Assembly (NCBI RefSeq): GCF_047948215.1
Contig: NC_134461.1
Coordinates: 90,602,245 to 90,666,244, forward strand
Length of the DNA: 64,000 nucleotides
Direction of reading: 5' to 3'
Source of the DNA: Lycorma delicatula
Lineage: Eukaryota; Arthropoda; Insecta; Hemiptera; Fulgoridae
Position numbers and translations under genes: made by a program. Below, piece by piece: positions 1 through 12,175 of this stretch (positions are counted from its first letter, which is position 1; every line of letters starts with the position of its first letter). Below the pieces are notes generated by a model. The model saw nothing but the letters and a program-made list of their open reading frames with translations. It did not search any database and was not told the DNA's origin.

Positions 1-818
1 TTTAGCTATTTATAAGGGTAATCTCTATTATCTCCACATTTTCTTCAGTAGCAATAAAGATATATGTTTTGTCAGAGAATACAATTTTTTATATTAAATA
101 CAAAATTAAGTTTAATCACATACCAAATTTTAACTAAGATGCAGGTCACCAGTATAGCAACTGACAAAATCAACCATGTAGAGCTACACAAGAATGTTCT
201 TCATAGTTAAAAAAAAAAAGAAAAAAAAGTGGCTGAAAAATTAATACTTAAACTACCTCTAAAAAAGTAAAAGTTAGTTGCCCATATATTAAATTAATTG
301 TGTACCATAGGTCATGTGTAGAGGAAAAAAGACTAGAATTTGTAAAACAGGTAATTAAGAGTGAAGGATGAACTAATTATATTGGGATAAAAAGATAAAA
401 GAGAAAGAAACAGATTGAATTACCTGAAAACTAAAAATTCACTAGAAATATGAAAATTTTTGAAGTTATAATGTTAATTTCTTGTGATTATTGCATTCTT
501 CTGATTACCTACAATTTTAATTTTTATCCTTTTTTACAAAATTAAGACTGACTTGTAAACCAACAATGTATGTTAAAGCTCAGATTGCATTCTTTATGTT
601 CCTTGCATTCCTTTAGGTTGACTACAAAATTAGTCATATTACACAGAATCTTTGAAAAATTAACTTTCTATTTACTGAAATTGTAGTGGAAGAGATGAAT
701 CAAAATTAAATTCAAAATTTTTAAGTAATGTAATTTAAGTAAACTGTTATAAAATTTCAGAAAAACAGCGTGTTATTAGTGTTATTTTTTAAAATAAATA
801 CTGTTTTGCAGTTTGTAA
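1..818. other. AT-rich DNA, no gene seen
   Basis: No open frame of useful length, no recognisable repeat and no RNA gene on either strand. The sequence is A/T-rich with short homopolymer runs. Confidence 0.6.
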
Positions 819-851
819 AAGGGCTTGTAGTTTTATAAACTGCAAGCCCTT
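819..851. repeat. Near-perfect 15-bp hairpin
   Basis: Arms 819-833 and 837-851 are inverted complements apart from one base, with a 3-nt loop. The arm holds AAGGGCTTG, unusually GC-rich for its surroundings. No adjacent open frame or poly-T tract gives it a role. It could be a decayed MITE or the hairpin end of a transposon. Confidence 0.6.
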
Positions 852-3397
852 ACATCTTATTCTGTTGTTACAGCTCTTAAAACTGTGATATTTTAATTAG
901 AAAAAAGTATGTGTACAATTACATGCTTTATAAGGTAAAACGTAAATTTAGATCTCTTATTTATTTAAAATTTGTTCAAATTTAAACAAATCTTCAATTT
1001 CTTTTTAAGTTTAAAATAAAGTAATGTTAAAATTTGTCAGTAGCTGGAAAAGGAATTAAATTGTGATTTTAGTTATATATAATGGCAATAGATAGCGTGT
1101 ACTACATTCGTTAAACGTGTGTTTAGCTCACAGTACAATTTATAGATAGCTCTTATGTACCGTTTTCGTTTTATTCGTGTTAGAGTATGAAATTTTAAAC
1201 ATCGTGGTTAAGTTATAAATAAATTAATAAATCTTCATAAATTTTAATTCAAATGACGTTTGAGAATGGGTTTTTTATTTCATTCTATTATCAAATCTGT
1301 TAAATGATATTCAAATTATAAGATAATAAATGTTTTTTCTTTTTCTTGTTTTTTAATTTTAAGATAATAAATAATGAATGTAAAATAAAAGGACATCATA
1401 ATAAATTATTAAAAGCCTACACATCATTAGTAAGGCGTACTAAGTGTAAAAGTATTTCAAATTAAATACTTAATTTCATAAATGATTTTGATAAGTTTCT
1501 TTTATTTAACCTACCTTTTAATGACATCTAATTACATGTGAAAGAATCACTGAGATAAATTAAAAAATACAAGCCATATCGATATTATTACTTTAATGAG
1601 GTCAAAAATTGACGTCATTAGAAATCACAAAAACGTATAGCATACTTATTGAATCGAATGTACAGATATGATTTTTTTTTCTAAACAAAATTACTTTTTA
1701 TTTAATAACATCATGTTATTCATCTGTGTTCGGATTAATTTCAACGCTACTGTACGCAGATATATCCTTTGGAATTTCTTAATTCTAAAGTTGTTTTTTT
1801 TTTCGGTCAGAGAGGGTCATGAAACGTTTCTATTCCATCTGTAGGAACTCCAACATGGAAAATTTAACCCAATCAGTTTATTTACCATTATAACTTACCC
1901 TTAGAACTTACTTCATAGCCTGGAATGCAATAAAATTATTTTCAATCATTATTCAAATTTTGTTTTTAAAAATCGTGCTTATTTAATAAGATAGATTTCA
2001 AAAAGATGAAATTTAAAAAAACTTGAAAGATAATAATTTTTTTCTTTTTTAACTTTTACCCATTCTGATTATTTATTTTATTAAAAATTTATTTTACATT
2101 TCATAAATAACAATATGTACGAATTGAATTGAGAATATCCTGTTCTGAAAGAAAGTTAAAAATTTAGTTTCATTTACGTTTTAAATAGTTAAAATCTTTA
2201 AAGACAGAATACTTATACTCTCGAACCAATCTATGTAAGAAAACTTATTTCAAAGTTGATATTTGAGAGAAAATATTTTGAAAATCCTATCAAAGAATTT
2301 TATGAATAAAACTGATTTTAAAAACGTAATGTTGATGTTGATCATTATAAAATTAAACTTTTTAGAATATACATAAATTCTAAATATTGATTCTATCCTT
2401 CAATAATTTAAGCGATTTTATCAGTTGTAAAAAAGAAAAACTGTATGAATTCAATAGAATTGAAAATTCCATATGATATTTTCAATAAGGGATTCTTTCA
2501 AACGAAATAAACACAGTGAATCTAATGAAAACGTTCATTTATGTGACAATACCAGGTAGATAAAAGATTAAAAGATGTCCTTTTAGATAAGTAGTTCTTT
2601 CCATTTTGGTTACAATGTTTCCTGTCTTTAAATATTTTTTTTGTAAAGTTCATTTTACTCTATAGGCTATGTGTATCATTTAGAAGTTGTTTAGGACATA
2701 ATGCAAGTAAAAACCGTCTATCTTTCTGTACAATTCAACAAAAACATTCATATGTATACATTACTGTATATCTATCCAGCTGAATAGTTTTCATCAAAAA
2801 ACTTTTTCTTTTGTTGTCTATTCAATAGTCACATCTGCTGCTCATGTAATACAGTTTATATTTATAAATTTCTGCAATTTAAATCACAGTCTCTTAAATA
2901 AAATAAAACTTTAATTAACTATGATTTAATACATAAAACTAACTAATTAGGACAATAGACGACTTTTTTCATAGACGATTTAAGATAAATATTTTTGGCC
3001 AAACACACAAGTTAAACAGATAATTTTATAACCTATTGCTATATCATTGATGTTATTCTGGTCTTCAAAATATTTTCACGCAAAAATTCAAAGACTACAA
3101 AAAGCCTTAGGCAAGACTCGGAACTAAATTCTTTACACAGTTTTTCTTATTTCTGTCAAGGCTTTTCTTATTTTATGAAATTTTTTTTAATATGGGCAGT
3201 AGAGTATTTTTGTAGGCTTATTAGTATTTTAAATAAAAGTAAAACCAGTAAAATAATTTTTTACCGATTTAAAAATTAAAGACTAATATTAAAGTAAAAA
3301 CTAATTTATTTTTTAATTGTTCTTACAAATTTAACGTTTAGAAGTCAGTGGTAAATTAAAAATGTGTACCAAAAACTTATTTAATTGGCTCCGCTTT
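852..3397. other. AT-rich DNA, no gene seen
   Basis: About 2.5 kb of low-complexity AT-rich sequence. I see no coding relic, no repeat shared with the rest of the window and no RNA gene. Confidence 0.55.
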
Positions 3398-3428
3398 AAC
3401 GTTGGAAATGCAAGAAATTTCCAACGTT
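3398..3428. repeat. Perfect 12-bp inverted repeat
   Basis: AACGTTGGAAAT (3398-3409) is repeated as its exact reverse complement at 3417-3428 with a 7-nt loop. The following 300 bases are pyrimidine-rich on the plus strand but carry no recognisable coding sequence. Confidence 0.65.
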
Positions 3429-3929
3429 TTCTATCTCGTGCCATTTCTTCCGTCTTCCGACCGAATTCCTCCTTTTCATTTCTTCCAATCTACCACTAAT
3501 TAACTAACTCTTATTTCCTCAGAGTTTCTTCTCGAACGACCTTCTTGTATCATTCCTCAATCACTTCTTAGCACATTCTAGGGAGTTTTGACGAATACGT
3601 AGCTGTTTTTCATTGTTTCCACTTCTTATTCGTCTCTGATAATTCTTTCAAACTGCAGTCAATTTGATGACTTTCCCACTTTTTCATCTTCTAATTATCA
3701 TGAAAAGGCCTGAAACGATCGATATATTCTACGATCATCAGATTATAAACTGAACTAAGAAGTAAATCTTTAATCTTTCAATACAAGTTTATTCATTAAT
3801 CTGATTTCTCTCTGGTATCGGATACCCTCTTTACATTAGGTTATCAGCAAGTTAAATACTAGAGTTAGACTGGAAACGATAAAAGTGTTTTTTGACGTGA
3901 ATATATTATTAAGTTCATGATCGATTGAG
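3429..3929. other. Pyrimidine-rich unassigned DNA
   Basis: The plus strand is C/T-rich from about 3430 to 3700. No coding relic or repeat match was found. Confidence 0.5.
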
Positions 3930-4205
3930 CGTTGTAAATTATGGTAGTTTGTCGTGGTTGGAGGAAGCCATACGAAGGCGTTAGAAAGTTGTGTAAATAC
4001 ATTGATGGTAATGTCTGCTGAGGCATTAGCATTGGTCGCATCCTGACAGAGACCAAACTGATAACTGCGATGTGTTTACTTTTTAAAAGACGATCTCCGA
4101 TAAAACCCATCAGGGCTAGGAAAGGATTGGTTTGGAGACCGGGATCGTCATAAGACGGTTTATCTTCCCCAACGGGGAGTTAGGAGTTCATCATCGACTC
4201 CTCAC
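3930..4205 (+). mobile_element. R1-like retroelement 3' fragment
   Basis: This stretch matches the 3' half of the retroelement inserted at 23899-24603. Shared phrases include AATGTCT..TGAGGCATT near 4005, a CATCAGGGCTA block near 4108, and GACCGGGATCGTCATAAG followed by TCTTCCCCAACGGGG near 4137-4180. The same 3' block recurs at 49476-49566. It is more GC-rich than its flanks. No clear reading frame remains, so it is a non-autonomous or 5'-truncated copy. The family is inferred from its association with R1-clade coding sequence at 48-50 kb; its own 5' boundary and target duplication could not be set. Confidence 0.55.
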
Positions 4206-4903
4206 ATTTCCAAATTCCATAGCTAAAGTTTCCCCAAGGAAAGTTCCCAGGGCTCATAAATAACTTACTGTTTTTAATAATTTGGTGCCGATTTCTACAA
4301 AACAATTAAAATAAGGAAAGGATTATTTTGTTATTTTTATGTGTTTGATATTTTTTAAGTTTATTAATTATTTATTAATTAGAAATAGAAGGATATTCTC
4401 ACTTAGACCCGTGCGTGCGCGTTGAAAACCTTAGCCATGATCAAATACACCGAATTTTATTTTTTTTTAATAAAAAGATGCTTAACTATTACTGAGTACT
4501 TATAATGTAATGATAAACATCATAATACCATTCTGATATTAAAAGTAATTAAACGCAAAATTTCAACAATAAATATATTTTCGTACATACCAGAAAAGAA
4601 TCCTAAGCTTCATGTTCAGTAATATTTTCTCCACATCATCTCTTTACGTTCCTTTTCTTACTTTTATCAAAAAATAAATTTCTCGCTTTTGTGTTTCTTA
4701 CACACCTTTTTCTTTTTAATATAGACTATTTTTTTACTTATATACCAATAAACAATTTAAATTAAATTGTAAATATATTAAACCAACTATAAAAAGCACT
4801 AAAAAGTTAAAAGTACAATAATTTAATTTAATGTAATTTTCGACTTCTTGAACTTTATTACAAGAAGAAGAAGAAGAATTAATAAGTTTTTGGTGGACTT
4901 TTA
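4206..4903. other. AT-rich DNA with short (GAA)n
   Basis: No gene seen. A short (AAG)n run lies at about 4863-4877, just before repeat family F begins. Confidence 0.5.
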
Positions 4904-5686
4904 GATAGATTTAATAAGAAAGCTACGTATTGTAATGGGACCATGATTCGACTTACGGAAAATTTCGACATATCTTCGCGTTTCACATCCCCCAGACCTC
5001 AAGACTTTCATCAGCTCAAAAGTTTATATATACATTTATATATATATATATTTCACTTTCTTGTGGACACGATAACTGCTGTAATTTTGCGCCAATCACT
5101 TACAAATTGTTCCTTAAAAATAACTCGTCCCAAAATCTCGGTCGAGTTCGTTAACGGCAAAAATTGGACCATGGGGTTGGAAATACGGTGGCTTTTTCGA
5201 AAAAAAAAAATATTGCTATAACTTTCTTATTAAGTAAAATATAAATTTTTTTAAAGTACCTACTATTCTTTGGACAAGGGCCTAAAACTTATGTAAGTAA
5301 AGTTCTTTTTATATCACCAACCATTGGCCCAGGCGGTGGAAAAAAGGGGTTTCGAAGACAAAGAAGAATCATACCTCCTTTAAAAGGCACAGTATCGAAT
5401 CGGTTTAAAGTAGTCGTTAGTCCTCTAAACATTACCTATAACTTTTGTGTGTAACAATTTTTGATATGACCAACCCTTACGGCAAGGGATGGCCAAAATA
5501 TTGCTGGAATTGTAAGATGGGGCGTGTCGTATGATAAACATGTCAAACGTTTTTTCACATGAACCATTGTCGTATTGAGTAAATTTTAAGTATTTGTTAA
5601 CTTTAAGGTGAAATATTTTTTATCCTCTACTTAGCACCGGTGAAATCTACCTCCGCCTTCCGGCTTGCCGAAAGGGATTTTTTGTA
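4904..5686 (+). repeat. Repeat family F, copy 1 (hairpin end)
   Basis: About 780 bp, matched over its length by 18770-19556. Shared blocks include GGACCATG and AACTCGTCCCAAAAT in the middle and TACTTAGCACCGG near the right end. The left end carries AGATAGATTTaATAAGAAAGCTAC. The right end has an inverse GAAATCTAC followed by a stem-loop, CTTCCGG..TGCCGAAAG, then T-rich sequence. There is no open frame that both copies share, so it is non-autonomous. The class is unresolved: it has only a 9-bp inverted match at its ends plus a subterminal hairpin, unlike an ordinary MITE. Confidence 0.7.
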
Positions 5687-6671
5687 AACTGGAGTCAACT
5701 TAAGAAATCAAATTATAAACAAGAATTTAATAGCATCAGTTTTTGCTAAATTTTAGTGCATTTTTTAAAAAATGTTTTATTTCCTTCCTTAAATTTATTC
5801 TCATTAATTCTTATAAAAATTTGAGCGTATGAACATATACATCTTTTTTTACCGTTAAATTTACATATAAGAACGGTTGAGAGCAAATGAATCGAAATTT
5901 AAAATATAATTTTATCTACTTTAAGCGATAATTACTGTAAAAAAAAAATTACTGTATTTGACTCAAGAAATTAAAAATAAAATTTTATGACACAAAAATG
6001 GGCTACCACATCATTGTTTGTAACCTATATGTATTACTCATGTAGATTGGTGTACATAAAATTAAAAATGTTATTTAATTCGGTTTTTATATTTTAAAAG
6101 TACGCTAAAAAAATCAGAAAATGTTTAAAAATAACAGTCATTTATTCTAGAATAAAGTAACAATATTCACTTCTGTTTAATGTAGAAAACTGTAAATATA
6201 TGCAGGTACTCGTAGAAAAGAGGTAATATACTTTAGTTATAATAATATTAATTGCAGAAAGTTAGGGACTTTAGAATTACATTTTCATCGGACTTTAAAT
6301 TCGAATCGTACGTAACATCAATAGTTAGTAAAAGTGATTATAAAAATTTGGAATGCATTGTTAGAAACGCTACTATTTTTAAGTCAAATCTAATAATTAT
6401 CAATTTATATTATTAGTTTCTTAGATCTCCTTTAGAGGGCAATTCTGTCATTTGGAATACTAAAAAAAAAAAAATAGAAGACAAATTGAAAGCGTACAGA
6501 TAAAAATATAAAAAAATTTCCTTTTTAGAAAACATACAGTGTATCCTTCAAGATTCATTGTTTTAGTATGTTGGAGGAATTTCAATTATCTTCTTTACAG
6601 TATAGGATAAATCACGTAAGTTTAATATATTTACATAGAATAATTATGGATTTGCGGATAACGTCTTAATT
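5687..6671. other. AT-rich DNA, no gene seen
   Basis: No coding relic or shared repeat was recognised. Confidence 0.5.
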
Positions 6672-7138
6672 AAAATAGATTTTTATGTCCCTGCTATTAA
6701 AATGCACTATAGGCAAATATTTAATATTTCTAGAGCTCATTTACAGTTCTTGAAGTCACCATTATTATTTATGATGATAAACCTAATGAAATTTGTACAG
6801 AAATAAATATTTTTGACTATAATATCAAAGAACTTTACATATTTATAATATATCTCTACATATTTTCTAAGGTTAAACCAATAACTGTAGCGAGTTGAAT
6901 TCCAGTTACCTTTGTATTTAATATTATATGTATACAATATTTTGTTGTTGTTTACATTTAATTAATATCTTATACTATTATTTGAAGAAAAAACCTTTGT
7001 TCATTGATTTATACAAGATAGTTATTCTACTTTGTTATAAATGAATATAGGATTATATTTTTATGATTGTATATGTACGTGCATAGGTGCACTGTACGTA
7101 GTTTTTTCTGTTGTGTACCAACGAATAAATAAATAAAT
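6672..7138 (+). mobile_element. LINE 3' end, family E copy 1
   Basis: About 465 bp that match 25441-25898 nearly end to end. Both copies finish in the same way, GTGTACCAACG followed by (AATA)n. A short tandem A-rich tail at a fixed 3' end is typical of non-LTR retrotransposons, so this is read as a 5'-truncated LINE 3' end on the plus strand. The part before the tail has a possible coding remnant, but the two copies differ by frameshifts and I do not recognise a domain. The clade is not assigned. Confidence 0.6.
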
Positions 7139-8743
7139 TTTATAATTAATTGTTTATTTTGTGATACTACTCTGACCAAAACTTCACCTTGATCAATTCA
7201 GATTAGAATGAAAAAAGGTTTCATTTTTTGTAGGTGGAATTCATATATATCCATTACTGCACGTGATGTATGTAAGTTGTTTTATTATTATATAAGATTT
7301 ATTTATCTATTGATTATGTTACAGAAGTATTTTAACTCGCCAGGAATCAAAGGTTTTGTTGAAAATGACTTCTAAAATACTAAAGATTAGTTATTTCAAT
7401 TAGAAACCTGTTGCATTATGTAACCAACCATAACGTTCATAGTGAACATATTCAATTTATGTTTTACTTTAAAGAGAAAGTCAAATATGAATTTTTCCTT
7501 ACGCAATTCTGTAAGCAATTTTTATTTTATCAAAAAATTCTTTCAAAATAATTCGCTTTCATCTTATTATATCACTACAAATTAGATGGAAAATATGAAG
7601 ACATTTTTATTACTATATTACTATGTTTTATATAAAAAAAATTTAAGCCACAGTAGATGGTACGAAATTATTTGCAGGGCTCTGACCCTCTTTCCATAAA
7701 CGGAATATTTATTCATTGAATTTTCTATTAAATAAATGAAAGAAATTCACTATAAATAAATATTTATATACAATACAAATAAAAGCCTTGGTGAGCCAAA
7801 ACAATTTACCAAAATTATTTTTCTCTTAAATAAATAAAATTCAAATTTCCTTTAATATATTTTCAAATTTAATCATTAGAATCGAAATAATTTTTTTTTG
7901 AAACACTATCAACATGAGTAAAAATTACAGACATAAGTTATTTATAAATATTTATGAAATCCCTTAATATCAATTCATATTAATTCGTATATTGATTCAA
8001 ATAAAACAAAATAAAAAAATGTATATTATTACAAATGTCTTAATATTTTTCTAATACGGTTAAAAGAATGCAGCATAAGAATGTCTGGAGCAGTAGTGGC
8101 ATAATAAGAATATACGTGCTTACTGTGTGTTCTAAAAAAATTTAAGGAATGCATGTTATGCTTCTCTTTTTTAAAAAAAAGGAAGAAAGAATATATCTTG
8201 CCTTAATTGAATTGACCCCTCAAAAATATGAATTGAATGCCTTATTCTCCCTAAGATATGACAAAGGACTAGTAGCGCTGTGGATCTGAATATTTATTTT
8301 ATATTATCTTTTCATTTTTATTTATATTCATGTTCATAAAAAGAAAAAAAAAAATGGGTGAAAATTGTAACAGAGTGAAAATATAAAACTGGGGCTCATT
8401 ATTTAATATTGTAATTTTTTTTCAGTTATGTCGTTAAATATCGTGTATCGGATGTCTACATGTCAGTATATACATTTTTAAATTTACGTATTTTTATTGA
8501 ACTAATATTTTTGCACAGAATATTTAACAATTATTCAAATCTATTAAAGATGTTTCTTAATGTAGTTTTGATAAGTTATTGTTCCGTTACTTTTAGATAA
8601 AAGCGAAAAATCAATAATTAAGTTATTAGAATATTTTCGCAACGGCAAAAGATAGGCTTGGGATATGAAAATTAATTGATAAAGAATTAATTAGATTATA
8701 AAAGTACTATATCATTTAAAATAATTTTGTTGGTTTAAAAAGA
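7139..8743. other. AT-rich DNA, no gene seen
   Basis: Low-complexity sequence, no supported feature. Confidence 0.5.
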
Positions 8744-9434
8744 TCTGACGTGGACACTACATGACTTCCTTGTACGCCTATTAAATTAAATATACAAATT
8801 TGTTAAAAATGAAAAGTACACAAAATTTTATTTCATTAATAACTTGATATTTTTTCTTTTTTTTATTGTTATTTAATTATTATTTATCGTAAAAGTTTAT
8901 TTTCCAATCAGAGGTTAATAATTATTAATAAATCAATATATTTAAATTAAAAAAAAAGTTAAAAAAAGGAAATGAAGTCGAATTCAAACCGATGTGATCT
9001 TGTAAGATCAAAATATTTCATTAATTAAGATGTTATTTGGCTATAACTCTGGAACCAATGAAAATAAGTACCACTTATGATATATCGTTGAAAAGCTCTC
9101 AGTGAGGACTTATTACTACAGTTAAGAAAAAGTCTAAAATTCAAATCTTTTTGGATTTTGGGCTTTTTTGGATACTTTGTCGATAAGGTTACAATGTTTG
9201 GATACCTTGTTTTTGGATACAATCGATACCAGTCGATTGTAATCAAAAGGGAAAGTGGACAACTAGATGTTAGAACAGTCCTAAATCCAAAATTTCAACA
9301 TTCTACGGCTAATCGTTTTTGAGTTATGCGAGATACATACGTAATACGTATGTATATGAAAATGGAATCAGGAATGGTCAAAATGAATATTTCCTTTGAA
9401 ATATGAAAACCGAAATTTTTCGTAATCACAATAC
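8744..9434 (-). repeat. Repeat family A, copy 1
   Basis: Family A is about 660 bp and occurs seven times here. By the orientation used in this table, its hairpin end (TACTTCCTT..AAGGAAGTA) is left and its GTGGTGTCCACATCAGA end is right when on plus. This copy is inverted: TCTGACGTGGACACTACATG lies at 8744 and the body runs to ATCACAATAC at 9434, where the terminal hairpin is missing and replaced by poly-A. Diagnostic internal text is CTACGGCTAATCGTTTT (here near 9305). It faces copy 2 (10919-11583), making an inverted pair. Confidence 0.75.
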
Positions 9435-9529
9435 AAAAAAAAAAAAAAATATGATTTCTATAGTTGTGGAGGACTTGAAATTTGAACGGTGGGACTATTT
9501 TATTTTGTGTACTTGAAAAATAAAAAGAT

Positions 9530-9566
9530 TTTTTGGACCTTTTTCGGTAAACGGGTACAATTGTTT
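9530..9566. repeat. Left arm of inverted repeat with 10690-10728
   Basis: GGACCTTTTTCGGTAAACGG here is the exact reverse complement of CCGTTTACCGAAAAAGGTCC near 10696. Together with the outward-facing family A arms it makes the 8.74-11.58 kb region roughly palindromic in plan, as expected of a long-TIR or fold-back element with a core that has diverged. Confidence 0.65.
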
Positions 9567-10085
9567 TTTTTTTTTTCAAAAAACAATCCGATTTTTTGTT
9601 TTGTTTTTTAATAACCAAATTAACCTCCGAAACATACTTTTTATTAAAATAACCCAATAACCCTTTTTTTAGTTATGTAATAAAAACGATTTTTTCAATA
9701 ATCAATATATTTATTACAAATGAACTAAATAAATAAAAACAATACTGTTTATTAACATTTCTTCACTAAAGTCTAAAGCTAAATCTAAATTAAATTCACA
9801 AGTATTTCTTAATATTTCCTTAAACAAATCGTTATCTTATTACTTTCTCATCACAAAAATTCTCACAAATACAAATCCAACAATTCGCGTCTACTGTCAC
9901 ATTCCCTTCTTATACGATTTTTTAGCTTACCACCATAAACTTTCAATACTTTGAGTAGTGCACCTATTTTTGGATAAGAAAGGTTTTCGCTATGATTTGC
10001 TGTATCATGTTTGTAATTCATACTTTAGATCATATGCTCTTTAAATCATATCTTTCTTTAAATCATATGCTCTCCACAAATCTGA
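9567..10085. other. Core between inverted repeats, no gene seen
   Basis: No transposase-like frame was recognised on either strand in the core. It may be an unrecognised or eroded element interior. Confidence 0.4.
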
Positions 10086-10095
10086 TATGATTTTA

Positions 10096-10384
10096 GTAGC
10101 TTTCGTTTTCTGTTTAGCCTCCGGAACCACCGTAAGATATTACTTCAGAGGATGATATGTATGAATATAAATGAACTGTAGTCTTGTACAGTCTCAGGTC
10201 GAACAGTCTTGAGATGTGTGTTTAATTGAAACCTAACCACCGAAGAACACCGATATCCACAATCTAGTATTCAAATCCGCATAAACGTGCGGATACCTTT
10301 ACTAGGATTTGAATTTTAGAACTCTCGACTTCCAAATCAGCTAATTTACGAAGACGAGTTCACCACTAGACCAACCCGGTAGGT
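10096..10384 (-). mobile_element. SINE B copy 1 (tRNA-derived), with TSD
   Basis: Full-length minus-strand copy. Read on minus, it starts with ACCGGGTTGGTCTAGTGGTG, containing a perfect RNA polymerase III A box (TGGTCTAGTGG). About 50 nt later comes a B-box-like TTCAAATCC. The body carries AAATTAGCTGATTTGG and the 3' region GTTTCAATTAA and CCGGAGGCTAAACAG. It is flanked by a 10-bp direct repeat TATGATTTTA at 10086-10095 and 10385-10394. The element therefore has a recognisable target-site duplication, as expected of LINE-assisted retroposition. Confidence 0.85.
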
Positions 10385-10395
10385 TATGATTTTAT

Positions 10396-10689
10396 TACCT
10401 GGTTTTATAGATGCTATAATTATAGAAATTAATGTCTCCTTTGTTCTATCAGGAACAGGTATACATGAAACATTTTTTTGTTTCACGACACAACCAAACA
10501 AAAGTTAATCTACGCTCGCTAAACTTGACTAATTAACAGTAATATTTTGATTATTTAAATAATAAATAAGTCAAGGTTAGCGAGCCTAGGTTAAATTTGG
10601 TTAGATTATATTTATAATTTATGTTGGTTTATTTGGTTACTGTTATGTAAATGTAAAAATACGCGTTTTTATTGTTATTTAAAAAAAAA
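10396..10689. other. AT-rich core, no gene seen
   Basis: Nothing recognised. Confidence 0.4.
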
Positions 10690-10728
10690 AAGTGGTACCC
10701 GTTTACCGAAAAAGGTCCAAATTTTTTT
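10690..10728. repeat. Right arm of inverted repeat with 9530-9566
   Basis: Contains GGTACCCGTTTACCG followed by AAAAAGGTCC, the inverse of the left arm. It could also be the terminal inverted repeat of a smaller element lying inside the family A pair. Confidence 0.65.
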
Positions 10729-10918
10729 ATTTTGGGTGCTTCTCTACTCACGGAAAAGCATTAGAGTAAAATTATCTTTTTTAAATAATTTTTCTAAGTG
10801 GTGATAATAAATTCAAAAAAATAACTTTTTAAATTGTTCAAAAATAAAAAGATACTGTCATAAATTTAAATAACGAAATTTTAATATTCTAGGAAGGAGG
10901 TGAAAATTTTAAATTTTT

Positions 10919-11583
10919 TACTTCGTTGTATGAAGTAAAAGAAGTATTGTGATCGCGAAAAATTTCAATTTTCAGATTTCAAAGAAAATATCTATTCTGA
11001 CCATCCCTGAATCCATTTTGACTAGTTTCGGTGTGACGTCTGTATGTATTTCGCATAACTCAAAAACGATTAGCCGTAGAATGTTGAAATTTTGTATTTA
11101 GAACTGCTGTAACATCTAGTTGAGCACCTCCTTTTTTAATTGCAATCGACTGGACCCAAAGTATCCAAAAAAGCCCAAAATCCAAAAAAATGGATTTTGG
11201 ACTTTTACTTAACTGCAGTAATACGTTCTCACTGAGAGAATTTCAATGATATTTCGTCGTTTTTCATTGGTTCCAGAATTATAACCAAATAAAATTTTAA
11301 TTAATGAAATATTTTTTGTTATAAGGGGAAGGCACATCGGTTTGAATTACTTTTTTTTTTTTACTTTTTTTAAATTTAAATATATTGAATTATTAATAAT
11401 TATTAACCTGTGATTGTAAAAAAACTTTTACGAGAAATAATAATTCAATAACAATAAAAAAAGAATATGAAGAAATATCACAAGTTATTAATGAAATAAA
11501 ATTTTATGTACCTTTCATTGTTAAAAAATGGGTATATGTAATTTAATAAGCGTACAAGGAAGTCATGTGGTGTTCACATTAGA
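10919..11583 (+). repeat. Repeat family A, copy 2
   Basis: Plus-oriented copy. It begins with a hairpin (ACTTC..GAAGT) and GTATTGTGATCGCG, has CGATTAGCCGTAG near 11070, and ends in GGAAGTCATGTGGTG..CACATTAGA before a poly-T run. There is no shared open reading frame. It pairs in head-to-head orientation with copy 1. Confidence 0.75.
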
Positions 11584-11596
11584 TTTTTTTGTATTT

Positions 11597-12175
11597 ATTT
11601 ACTAGTGGACCCAGCAATGCTTCGCTATTGCTAAATTTAAGTGTATGAATTAATTTTTTTTTGGACGCATTGTTATTTTTAAATTATAAAAGTTTTATCT
11701 TCTGTTTAAATATTAATATTATTAATTACATTTTGTTTTTGTAACTTAAGAAAACTGTGAAAGGGTAATATTGAAAACAATAAAGTGTACTCGTATAATA
11801 TTTTTTTGTTTATTTCTTCTTATGACCCCCGGATTGTTTACCACAGTTCAAAACCTCACCAATCTCACTACTAAATAATATATAAATCATAAAAAAAGTA
11901 TAAATAAATAACCTAAAACTTCTTTTATTAAATTTAATGTCGTTGTATATATCAAGAGATACCATCTATATTGATCGTTGTCTATGTCAATACCGACTTA
12001 CTCAGACAGTTATTTAATTTAAATATTAAATTATTATAACTGTAATAAATTATACAGGCAAACATTCACGGGACAAAAAATAATAACTTGTGAAATGTTC
12101 ACGAAATCTGTTACGTAGTTTTTGAATTATTAGGGCACACACAAAACGAACATTGTCTTTTATTTAAAAATATTT
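11597..12175 (-). repeat. Helentron-like or similar non-autonomous repeat
   Basis: The left end reads ACTAGTGGACCCAGCAATGC and carries a small hairpin, AGCAAT..ATTGCT. The right part holds GGCACACACAAAACGAAC followed by TTTTATTTA. These end phrases resemble abundant insect repeats in which 'do not translate' AT-rich interiors lie between a terminal hairpin and a GCACACACAAACGAAC block. Some have been assigned to Helitron/Helentron relatives. The assignment is from memory of that general layout and is tentative. Boundaries are approximate. Confidence 0.4.

Noticed and set aside
3865..4110. 81-codon minus frame
   Set aside because: It overlaps an R1-like 3' non-coding fragment and has no recognised domain or homologous frame in the other copies.
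9295..9657. 120-codon minus frame
   Set aside because: It runs from the inner end of repeat family A into poly-T sequence, is Lys/Phe-rich from low complexity, and is not kept open in other A copies.
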